This document shows positions 12,901 to 25,200 of a stretch of 64,000 nt of DNA, one piece after another. The position numbers and the translations under genes are program-made. Origin of the DNA: Sipunculus nudus (lineage: Eukaryota; Annelida; Sipuncula; Golfingiida; Sipunculidae); NCBI GenBank assembly GCA_026874595.1, contig CM049311.1, forward strand, positions 21,320,676 to 21,384,675, written 5' to 3'. How positions within the stretch are numbered: the first letter of the stretch is position 1; every line of letters starts with the position of its first letter. The notes beneath the pieces are model-generated. The model was not told the origin of the DNA. It made no database searches and was given only the letters and a program-made list of their open reading frames with translations.

Positions 12901-15900
12901 AATAGTAACAATACTGAACACAGAAGTTCACTATATCATGGACAGAAAAATCATCATGTGGTTTAAAACAGTTGGTATACCTTTAAAAAATGTCAAAATA
13001 CTATGGATAGAAAATCAGAATATTGTGAGACAAAGAATATTCTATAAGCAAAAATTAATCACAGTTGGTGATTTTTTTTGTTACATCACTAATATTGGGC
13101 CATAAAATAAAAATTAGTCCAGGTAGTAATGATATTTGGATATGTTTTCATCCAATATTTTATTAATTTGGAAAATCAAGTTAAATAAATCTAGGTATTA
13201 ACAATTTTGAGGTCTGTTTCAGCACAGGACAAACATTTGATTTTTATGTTGTTCTAGAGCAGCATTCGGAGGGACGATTTGGATTTCTGCTGAAAGAAAC
13301 AACATTGGAGATAACAATACAGAACCAGTATCTGGATAAATTTGGTTTACATCGCTGCCTTATCCCAAGGGACGGAAATTGCCTATTCAGGACTGTAGCT
13401 CAGGCTCTGCTTGGCGACATGAATAAACATGAAGAAGTGCGACAAAAGGCTGTGGAGACGCTTGGTGATAATTGGTCACATTTTGAACCAATGATCGTTG
13501 AGAAAAGCAAAGATGACTACCTCAAGGATCTATCCCGTCTTGGTACTTATGGCGGAGAAATTGAGATCCACATCTTGTGCTGGGCATATCAGATGTGTGC
13601 GGAGGTTTATTTCGGTGGACTTATGCATCCGGTTAAAATAAGGGAGTACGGAAACTGTCAGCATCAGAAAGTCAGGATGATTTACGTTTCAGATGGTTTC
13701 CATGACAATGGTCACTATGATCTTGTTTTGAAGCAATCTGCACCAAAAGCTGCAAAGGAAGCTTACAAAGCATGGAGAGGAGAGTGGATTGAATCGTTCA
13801 AAAGATCAGCCGGGCAACAGGATGAAAGTGTTTATGGTAATGATATTTTACCTTCCTTAGTGAAGATCTTTTTTTTACCCCCCATTGTGAAGATTTTCAT
13901 TTGTCAGAAAACTTTTTTTTATTTATGAATGCCTATATAGCAAGTGTTAAATTATCAGTTAGATGTTCAAATTATGTGGAATAATAATTAAACCACCATC
14001 ATATAATATGTATGTCAGCTATAAGTCTAAGTTCTATTTAAATAGCTAAAGAAAATTGCACAATTAAGTGTCATATTGAGACAGTACAGTTTACACAGCT
14101 CCAACTTTTTGTTAAAAAAAAAGATTAAAGTGATATATATGTATTTTCAAGTAAGCTAACTTACTGAATATCCCACAGCATTTCCATTTGAATATTTTAT
14201 CATCATGTTTCCTTCTCTATTTTGTTATTTTCTTCTTTTCAATAGAATACCTGTCTTGATGTTAACTTAAGAAAATGTACTAATGGTTAACGATTTTGGT
14301 TTAATGCATGGTTGCCTGACAAAATGTTGTACTGTGTAGAAATAAGCAATCTTTTTTCATTCAGCATGTGACGTTATCACCATGAATGATGATGCTACTA
14401 TCATAGCTGGTCAGCTAACTGAATGTAGAAATTTGTTATAACAATAGTGCATGTTCAAAATGTAAGGTATTGCAATTTTCATACAAGAAATCAGTTTGAA
14501 ATTTCATTATTTATTGTTCACATTTTACTAACAACTTATAATGAATAGCGTGTGGAAGGAGGATATGAATTTGCCGATGAAAAAGTCATGAAATGTTATA
14601 CCTAAGTGAAATCATTTCACCAATTTGAATCACAGGCGAGCTGTGCTACCTAGAATGAAGGCTATCCTAATACCAGTGAATGGGTCTAGCTCTGAATGGG
14701 ATAAACAAATTGCTTTTTATAGCTCAGTGATAACAATCTTAAAACAATGCTGATCCAGGTTTTGTTAAAATTTTAATGGATTGGAGTTTCGGCGTTTCTC
14801 TTAACCTCAAACCAATTTAATGATTATCAGTGGTTCTGTTTTCATTGATAAAGAAGCATTGTATGAAATTTCATTGATTTCAGTCCTTAATATAGTGAAG
14901 TGTTCTTGTAAAATCATGAAAAAGCTCCCTTTCAGGTTTTCATCAATAAGCACTTTATAGACTTCCAATATATCTTTCACTGTTGTAATGTTTAAAAACT
15001 TCTTCCATTTTGCTGCAGATAATAGCACCAAATTTTACAGGAAAATTGATCTTGTGACTTGACCACAGGTGACACTACCAGTGTTGACCTAATCTCTGTG
15101 ACCCAGAAAGATTGTCTTTATGCAACTTTGAGACAGGTCATATGTACAGTAGAACCTCTGAATTATGGCCACTGACAGAACCAGACATTTTGCCTGCAAT
15201 AGGGAGGTACCCTCAGAAAGGGAGGTTATAGATTTCGGGACTTACTTTCAAGGGAATGCCAATAGTGGCTGTAAATAATGGAGGGTCCTTAGTACAGAGG
15301 TGCCAGTAAAGAGAGGTTCCACTGTATATAAGTAATGTTTGGTTTCATATGGTTGATTATTTCTTAAAGTAAGGGGAATATAATCTGTAATTAATTACCA
15401 TATTCACATTACAGCCTTTTGTCATTATTATATTCCAGTTATGCAAATATCCATCAAATCTGTTAACCAGTCTTTTGTAATATGTTTCTGTGACAACAGA
15501 AGACAGTGTGTTAGAGCAGCTTCACCAGTTATTGTTGACGCACTATGAGAACACGCAGCCAGAGGAAGTGGAATGGCGGCCTGGGCAAGCCTGTGTGGGT
15601 CAGTTCAGTGACAGCTCCTGGTACAGAGGCAGGGTCACAGAGGTCAACCCAGAAAAGGGGGTCAAGGTCAGTACAGATTGTAACAAATTTCTTGTATATC
15701 TCAAATATACTTTTGAAAATGTACTCTCTGCTGGAACTACTTAAACTTAAAAGAGAGAGCTTTTTTGAGTCTCTCAGTAAGACAACCATCAGTCGTACAA
15801 AATTTTCATGATTTAATATGATCTTACCATCTGAACTAATGTTGAATGTTTTGGCATTGTATAACTTGTATTATAATCTTCATCAGAGACAATTGTTTCT

Positions 15901-18900
15901 TCAAATTAACCAGGACCACCTCACTGTGACAACTACTTTTGTATTTCCCCCTCTGATCTTAGGAAGATCTGAAGATCTTGACCACCCCAAAAAACACCTC
16001 CATTTTTACTGGTTTAAATGTTATTGTCTCACCAGTATTTACATTATATTTATGTGTATTGTATAGAAGAGAAATTTTGTTACCTTATTTTCTTTTTTGT
16101 TCTCATCTAAAGGTGTTCTACATAGACTTTGGGAACAGTGACTATGTGGACCCATTCCATCTGAGAAAACCAACAATACTAGGTGAAGTGCCACAACAGT
16201 GCTATGAGTGTGAGCTGGCAGGCATCAAACCGGTAATTATAGATTAAAAGTGTAGATTATCTGTAGTAATTATAGTTTATCTCTTGTAATTAAAAGTTAT
16301 CTGTATAACTATAGCTTATATATGCAGTATTTACATGTTACCACTATTTATTAAAGGCTTTCTCTAGTAATTACAGGTTATATTTAGTACTTAGGTTAAT
16401 CTGTTGTAATTTCAGGTTATCTGTAATAATCTGTTGTAATTTCAGGTTATCTGTAATAATCTGTTGTAATTTCAGGTTATCTGTAATAATCTGTTGTAAT
16501 TTCAGGTTATCTGTAATAATCTGTTGTAATTTCAGGTTATCTGTAATAATCTGTTGTAATTTCAGGTTATCTGTAATAATCTGTTGTAATTTCAGGTTAT
16601 CTGTAATAATCTGTTGTAATTTCAGGTTATCTGTAATAATCTGTTGCAGAAATTCATGCTGAATCTATATCTTCCATGAGTTAATAAATTCTTATTGATT
16701 GGCTTTGTATATTCCTTACTATTAATTCAAACTTTTATAAAAATAAAAAAAAAATGGCAGCTTGAACAGATATTGGAATGCCAAGGTCAGTCTTGCTTCT
16801 CTATCATAAACATATCTTCTGAGTGGCTTACTTCATAACTGACATATTCCTTATGACACAGCCTGGCCATATTAGTTTCGGGGTCATCGGTTGGAACATA
16901 CAGATGTAGGTCTCTTTAGAAATCTGTATAAAACAATGTGCCCTGTGTTGTATGCATCAGATAAGGATCACATTAACTGTTTTCAGAAAACACATGACGG
17001 CAAGTGGCAGATTTGGGTGCTGGATGAAATCCATCGCCTGATTGTTGGAAATACCTGTCTTTTAGGACTAAAGGTGAACTGTCAAAGGCTCATACACATT
17101 ATTCATAGTAGTTCTAACAGGTATTGAACCAGCTGACAAATTAAGGAGTAGCACTTGGTTTTACTTGGTTTAGAGTCAAGCAGTTGATACCAAACCATGG
17201 TGACATTCAATAAAGAAACTTTTCAAATTGAAAATTATAATAAGGGAATTTTACTTCTTTTTCTAGTATATGCCACAAGTATTTAAGAAGTTACCATCAT
17301 TACAATTCAGATGGTTAGGCATGTAAAGTTGAGCTGTAGCACTTCATTGTGCAAACATTTTATTTATAGTGGTTGGAAAGAAAATATAAAGGTATTTTTA
17401 TGACTGAATGAATTTAAATATAATCAAATGACAAAGACAGATATATCATATTTTGACAAATTGAACATATATTTTAAGGCAAATGAGGTCAGTTTTATAA
17501 AAGTTGGCAAACCAAATCGGTCACTGAAAAAAATCAGCTTATTTAGATATGCAACAATCTGGAAGCATAATGAACATATGATATCAGATGTCATGTTTTC
17601 ATCAATACAGAAACCTGCAGTTTACAGAGAACACCTCCAAGTGTCTCTGCTGTTGCCAGATGAGAGAGACTTGGCTGAGTTGTTGTGTGAGACAGGCTTG
17701 GCCATGCCTGCGGATCAAGATCTCAGCCCAGATATCGACAGAACAGTGTCTCCTCTACCTGTACCAGGATTACCGCAGCAAGTCCTGGTTACAGGCAGTG
17801 TGGTGCCCCCTGGTGTCGAAGAACCTGTACCAACAGGAGTGTCGTTTACAAGAGAGGTAGAACAATACTTTAAAAAAATGATTAAACTTTTTATTTTACA
17901 TGGATGGTATAATTTGTTATAACTTAACGAGGCACTCTCTGTGGCTCAGATGCAGGCATCTGGGAATCTGTAGAGGTTTGGGAAACCTGAAGACCCAGGG
18001 AAAAGCAACAACCTTGGACGGGCCGCTACAACCCACTCTCATAGCTGTGATGGGAACCAAACCTGGGTCACCAGTGGAGAGAATGGTGCAGATTACCCCT
18101 AAACTGTCCAGCAAAAATTTCAATACTGTAATTTTGTTTCTAAAAGTAAGAATCTGCATATAGTTTAAGTTAATAATTATATTTAGTGTCAGAAAAGATT
18201 TTCTTGTTTCATTGTAAATTCAGATAATATTTTATTGTCCCCTGCTTCCACGGAACAGGGGACATTGATTTGTGTTTGTCTGTCTGTCTGTCTGTCTGTC
18301 AGGTTTTCATTTCTGTGTGATAACTTTCCTAAATATTATCTTATTTCATTCAAATTTGGGTCAGTGATTTCTCTCATGCATACCTTGGTTGGGATTGGTT
18401 TTGGAGTGTCTGCCTGAAAATTTATTCTCACTAGCTCCAAAACAAAATTATCCAATTTTAATACTATTTCACAACCAAAATTATGACATAGGGAGACATC
18501 TTCAGGGCACCATGAAAACTAAAACAGAGCCAGATGACATGTGGAGACATCTTCAAGCAAAAATAAAAACTAAAACACATTAATAGGACAAGCATGAAGG
18601 ACAACTAAAGGCAAAAGTGAAGGACATAAATACCACAACTTTGCTTGTTCAAATACGAGAGTTTGCAAATGCTTAATCAACCGAAACTGTAGAGACTGTT
18701 TAAAATTACTTATTTTAAAGTCAAGTCTAGTGTAAAGCATGCAAACCATGGTAGGAATTATGTTGCAAATTTAAAATGAAAAATGTTCACATATTTACGT
18801 GTTGCAGTGGAAGAGCCCATACAGGCCACTGACACTTCCAGAACCCGGTGTTGAGACTCTAGTCACTGTTACCCAGGTGGACAGCACAAGCATGGTATGT

Positions 18901-21900
18901 TGACATTGACAAACACTCAAGTTTCCAGTATATTTTCATATAATACACATGACTGTGGAAAATTAAATTAAATATTATTAAATATGGTTGCTATCACGGC
19001 CTATCAGAAGATATCAGTTCTTAAACCAACTTCAGTTATACTTCTTTTGCAATTTAAATTTAAATAAGAAATACCAACAAAGATTATATGAGACTCTAAG
19101 AAATTTATAATGTATTTCTTTATTAGACAATCTTGGATCTTGACCTAATAACACATGACAATAATGCATTTTGATGGGGAATCCCCCCTGGAATGGCTAT
19201 CACGGCAGGCCACGTGTGTTCTGGCATTCAGTACGATATTTTGACACCTGTAGTTTTATTTAATCTTCCTTTTATGTTGATATAACACTTAAATGTTACA
19301 TATTTCGAAGATCCTTTCAAAATTATGACAATTCTTCATATACATTGTTTATTATCTCATATTTTATCATTACTTGTCATTTCTATGCAGAGCCTGAGAA
19401 ATAATTTATAATATTTTACGCTATTTTAACGGTAAAAATATAAAATGAAATGCTGCCCGCCCACATCATTTTACAAAAAAAGGTGCCTGAGAAACATTAT
19501 TATTTTTTTTTGTTTGGCTTGTGTAGAAGAACTTTGTTTTAACCATGGAGGTACGAATTGATCACTTGTGTCCTGTTCACATTGTTAAGATGTTAGGTGC
19601 ACATTTAATTCATACAAAATAATGAGTATACTCTTTATTAGATTACTTTTTACCGAGATTATGTCAATTGAACCCTCATAAAACACAGTAAAAGTAAAAA
19701 TCTTGAAAACATAACCTCGTGATAATGAAACACTCAAAAGTATGATCATAATACACACACTCACTGCTTATTTATTTATGTACAGTGGAACCATGAATTA
19801 CTGACACTGATGGCACCCGCCATTTTGCCCACAATAGAGAGGTGCCCGTAGTAGGGAGGTTATAAATTTCAGTACCTTCTTTCAAGGGACTGCCTGTAAG
19901 TAGGAGGTGCCCTTAGTACAGAGGTGTCCCTAAGAAGAGGCTCCACTGTATATATAATACACATATGTGTATGTTTGGCCAGGTTTACATACAGGTGGTG
20001 AAGCAGGATCATCCGGTTGGGGACTACCTGGTGAAGATGTGTGTGCAGCTGGACTCGCTTCTTGATATGATGGAGCACATCTCACAAGATGCTGGTTCTT
20101 ACCTACCACTCACCGACCCAAAGCCAGGTACAAACATCAACTGGATATATAACATATGGTATTGATGGTTTGGATTGGTGCTGCGGTCATGTTTTCCTGA
20201 GGGCAGCTGTAATGGCTCAACTCAGTCAGACTGAGAACTTATCTGCTGCCTGTAGGCTAGTTTGAAGGCCCAATTCAAAGTTTCACTATCATTTTATCAG
20301 TATGTCAATTTCACACCAGAGCTTGCACATTTGACTCTTCTGCACTCCATTCAGCTGATATAGGCACATGCCAAGCAGATTAAACCTATTTTAACCAATT
20401 GTGAATGCTTTCTGCCATGCTGACACATATGATGCTGGAACATGATAAAATTTATTTATTATCGACAATTTGTTAACTATCAGATTCAGTTGCCTTAGGC
20501 CAGGCAATACTTTAGAAGATGCCTCTGCAGTATTGCTTCCAGTGAAATGTTCAGCATTCTTCAGAATTGCATGCAAAGAGAAAATGTACAATTTTCAAAA
20601 CCATCTTTACATTTATGATTGACCATAGGTAGGTCTCAGATGAAATTTTTCCTTGCATGACAAAGTTGGATAGATGAACCATGTTTTATTTCTTAAAGCC
20701 AGCTATTCACCTATCTTTTTCTATGGTATTTATGTGATTTCTGGTTCACTCTGAGGAACTCTATAAAATTCCTGTTAGAAAATGTTCCCATGACACCTCT
20801 GGGAGATGTATGAGGCTGTTTATTTACAAGCTGTTAGTAAACACATCAGTGTTGACAAACAAACAAAATCATGTACTCTAAGGTGGCTGGTTGCATGTAT
20901 GTGGAAGTAGAAATGTCACAAGTTTCAAAATACACTCTGCAAAACTCTGGTTCATCTGGCTTGTCACCAGATGTCCTTGTTGAATGTGTTTGGATTCTGT
21001 AATGGGCCCCCCTACATGTTATAAACATTTGGATATAAACAAAACAAACAACCAGTGTGCAGTTGGGTTGGTGTTTTCTTGCATATTCTTATAGACAGTA
21101 CAAGGGATTATCTTCTGTGAATAGACATCAGAATAGGCCCCTTTAAGTTGACAGAGAATGTTGTGTTTCCCTGCTTTCAGGTAAATACTGTTTCTAATAA
21201 AACACATACACTTTTTGCCAGGTGATGTTTGCTGTAGTCAGTATACATTGGATGACTGTTGGTACCGTGGTGAGGTGGTAGATGTCAGCAGTGATGCCAG
21301 TGGCCAGCGTATTGGAGTTTTGTATGTAGACTATGGAAACTCCGAGTACGTCCCGTTAGACAGGTATGTACCAAGCCTAACTGATCATTATATCCTATTT
21401 ACGTCACCTTCATAGACCAAACAAATCATTAGTTATTATATTTGACATTAAAATATGTACTGCTAGAAAGTAGTCTGAGACCACATATACACCTCCACCA
21501 GGATCGTTATCAAACTTTGGTGTGTGCAACACAGAAAAATATGTGCAAGGGTTACCAATTCTATGGTTGGGTCACGGTTTAGCTCTGCTGAATAGAACAA
21601 AGGCCACCCCTACAACCAGGGAATGGCCCTTGCCCACAGCAAGGCTAAATATTTGCTCCATCTCACAAATGTAAAAAAACCTTTAAATGTAAAACATATT
21701 ATGTTTGTCCAGAATTCCCCCAAAATCAGTGAATTGTTCCGCAGGCATTGCCACAACCCTGTGCATTACAGTGGGGGATGGGGGGGGGGGGGGGGGGGGG
21801 GGGGAGTTCCTGACCAAATATGCCCAATAAAAGATAGAAATTATGATAAAGGTAAGAAATTATTATAAATTTATGTTATCAAGATAAAGATCCTCTTACA

Positions 21901-22183
21901 CACTGATTACTGCTGAAGGGGCAATCAGTCTTATCACAAGTTAATGTGTGCTTTAGATATATCTTCCTATAACAGACAACTGTCTATTATGGACAGCTCT
22001 ATTACAGGCAATTGTCTGTCACAGATTTGGTCTGAGACACTCATGATTTACAAGTAGATTCATGGTCTGTAACCTCTCATATACATGCACCCCTCTGTTA
22101 CATGCAAAACACTGTGTCACCCCATGTACCAGTGTCTATAGTTGGGAAGTTCCGCTGTATTAAAATCGGTGAAGGGTGTACAA

Positions 22184-22232
<49 letters not shown>

Positions 22233-25200
22233 TCCATTTTCAGACTTAGGGTTTTGCCAGAAGAGTTCAGGCACCTGCCGGCCCAGGCTGCTCAGTGTTG
22301 CATCATGGGATTGCAGCCAGCAAGCAGCGCTGTCGCTAGGGAAGCAGTGCTAGCCCTCAACATGGTGTTCAGTGAACCAGTCATCATGTGTGTCAGGGTA
22401 GGTTGGAATGCATTTTGCATGGGTCAAAGTTCAAAGGTCACCTGGATGAGGATATGCTTCTTCAAGCTATTATGAATTTTAAGATTTCAGGTGTTTGCGC
22501 AATTTATGTGATATGTATTACTTAACATCTTAGGAACTGCTGCATGCAGCTATCAGCATCAGATTTTACAGCCTTATATTATTATAGATGGATTTGATCT
22601 TTTTTGGCCCCTTGGCTTTATATGTCAGTGTGCCACCTTCCTTTGATATTAAGGTTTCTAATCCCAGTTTCTGTGTAAAAAAAAACAATATTCAGAAATT
22701 TTTCAGTAATCCTGATTGTGATCAGGGTCCAAATAGGGGTGAAAAATCAGCAACACAAACACAGTGAAAACGAAACCCTCCTTGACAGAGGAAATAACCT
22801 GAACGTTGTCTCTCCAGGAACCTGGTGATCCGACCATTGTGGAGCTGTACAAGCAGAATCCAGGAGCATCGGACCAGCCACCGATATACGCATACCAAAG
22901 ATTGATTGATGAAGGCCTGGTAGTCATCTGTTCCAATAGTCAAGAGTAAGTTCATCAAGTTTATACTTAGATGACTCTAAGGGTGCTTTTCCATGTATGT
23001 GTTTTGCGAGCTTTTGGTGCGTGGCTGCCGTGCGGCGAAAATCCAACCAGTTTAAAAGTCATATGCTATTTCCATGTATGCCATTGCCGCGCGGCAAACA
23101 CACTTGTCAGTTTTGGAAGCCAGCAGTGCAATGACGTCACATGTGGGGTTTCCCCGTACTCGTATGTTTAAGTCTGTTCAGATGTGACAGGAAGGCATGC
23201 AATTGCTGCGCGGCAAATGCTTACAAAATGCTCACATGGAAAAGGATTGGCCGTGCGTCAAACGCATGCGTTTGACGCGCGGCCGCCCACATGGAAAAGC
23301 ACCCTAAAGATGTTTTCACATTAATAGCTTGTTAAATACCATTTCCTCAATGCTGTATGGAGAACTATGAAGCCTGTGTAATATGACCACCCATGTGACA
23401 GGCCAAAAGTTAATTCTTTAGTCTTAATTCACAGGTTGTGTTATTAGACAGGTCAGATATATAACCATTATGAATGTTTTCAGTTTACTCAATGATGGTC
23501 TTAATAGACAGGTAGTCTTATTGTATAGGTAGTCTGTCAGAGAGGTTTGACTGTATACTGTGCTTCATTTTTGAGGGGTGACAATTTTGCAATATTCACA
23601 TTATCACTGTTCCGTGAGGGTTATATTTTCAGGTTGTAGGGCAAAGGCCCACCCTGACAAAAGCCCACCCTGACAAAGGCCCACCGGACAAGAGATCACT
23701 GGACAAAAACCCACCCCTAAAAGTGCAAGCCTGGACAAAAGCCCACCCTTGACTAAAATATAAATTTTAATGATTTTATCATGTTTTTCTAAAGTTTTTA
23801 GCTCAGCTGACAATAAGTCATCTGAGCTATAGTCATGGTCCATTGTCTGTCGTCCGTCCGTCTGTCTTGCCGTCCGTCTGGATGTCCGTCTGGATGTCTG
23901 TCCGTAAGACTGGCACGTTTCGACACCGTTGGACCTACGAATCTGAATTTCGGCATACAGTTAGATGTCCCCATAATCTCCTACCATGCCAAAAATTGGG
24001 TCAATAGGACTTCCTTCCTTTGAGATATTAAGGAAAAACCTCAATTTTTTATTAGAAATCTATTTTCACACTTCAGGACTGCCTAATATTAAAACCACTC
24101 ATCTGGTTTTCTTCATATTTACAATAAATATTCCTCTATATAGTTCCTATGTACATGCCAGATATTAAGTCAGTATTATATAATTTAAAAAAGTTATGGG
24201 CCCAAACATAATGGACTTTGTAAAAAAATCAGGAAGATATTTGGTCACTTAAGACCAAAAGTGTTAAAGGTAGGGACTTTTTTCCAGTAATACAACTTTA
24301 ATTAATCAAAATTTAATTGTATACCAAAAATTAGATCAAAATTTGTTAAATTTTTTTAAATATTGGCAAAAATATAAAATTGGTACTTTAAATTTTGGCC
24401 AACTTTGGCCATGGCACGTTTTTTTCCTGTAAGTACTGTGGATTTAATTTTCACACCATGTATACATAAGGATTTAATCTGTTAAAATCTGAAATTTGAA
24501 AATAAAAGCTGCAAAATTAGGCTAGTTATTGAATTTTTTTGGAGGCTCTTGTTGTATTCCCTTACATTGTCAAGCAGTCCACTTTGATGACTGTAGGTCA
24601 TTCAGTGCACATCTCTATGCTCCCCAGGCTGTTGACATAATTTTAGATGTCTCCAAAATCTCCTACCATACTGAAAATTGGGTCATTAGGACTTTGTTCC
24701 TTCGAGATATTAAGGAAAAAAAACTCTGTTTTCCATAAAAAAAAGCCATTGTTACACTTCAAGGCTGCCTAATATCAAAACCACTGATCTGTTTTTGATC
24801 GTATTTAGTATTCACATTCTTTTATACATTTTCTATGAACATACCAAAAATTAGGTCAGTATTGGGTATTATTTTGAAGTTATGGGCCAAACATAATGAA
24901 ATTTTAAAAAAAAATCAGGAAATATATTTACTCACCTAACATGAGAATTGCTGAACCTAGAGACTTTTTTTCAGGAATATAACTTTATTTAATCAAGATT
25001 CAATTGTTTACCCAAAATTAGATCTGAATTTTGCAAATTTTTCAAATTATTGGCATAAATAGAAAATTAATACCTTCAATTTTGTCACTTTGGCACTGTT
25101 GATTTAATTTTCCCAGCATATATGCATAAGGATTTAATCTTTCAAAATCTGAACTTTCAAAAGAAATTGATTGGAATGAATAGCTTTTATTCATGTTTTC

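Noticed and set aside
16411-16650. CRISPR-like array
   Set aside because: The 30 bp units are contiguous with no spacers, inside a eukaryotic intron.
17900-18163. 87-codon ORF taken whole as an exon
   Set aside because: Its first third has no acceptor in the right phase. Only the part up to the donor at 18146 is a plausible exon, so it is kept as a low-confidence candidate.
22102-22475. ORFs starting in the TA tract as separate genes
   Set aside because: Only the part from 22244 to 22397 is coding, as an internal exon of the Tudor-OTU gene. The upstream part is the microsatellite.
23986-24168. 60-codon ORF repeated at 27172 (MPKIGSIGL...) as a conserved protein
   Set aside because: It lies in the dispersed AGCTCAGCTGA repeat, recurs with each copy and is broken in the reverse copies. 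Similarity reflects repeat identity, not coding selection.
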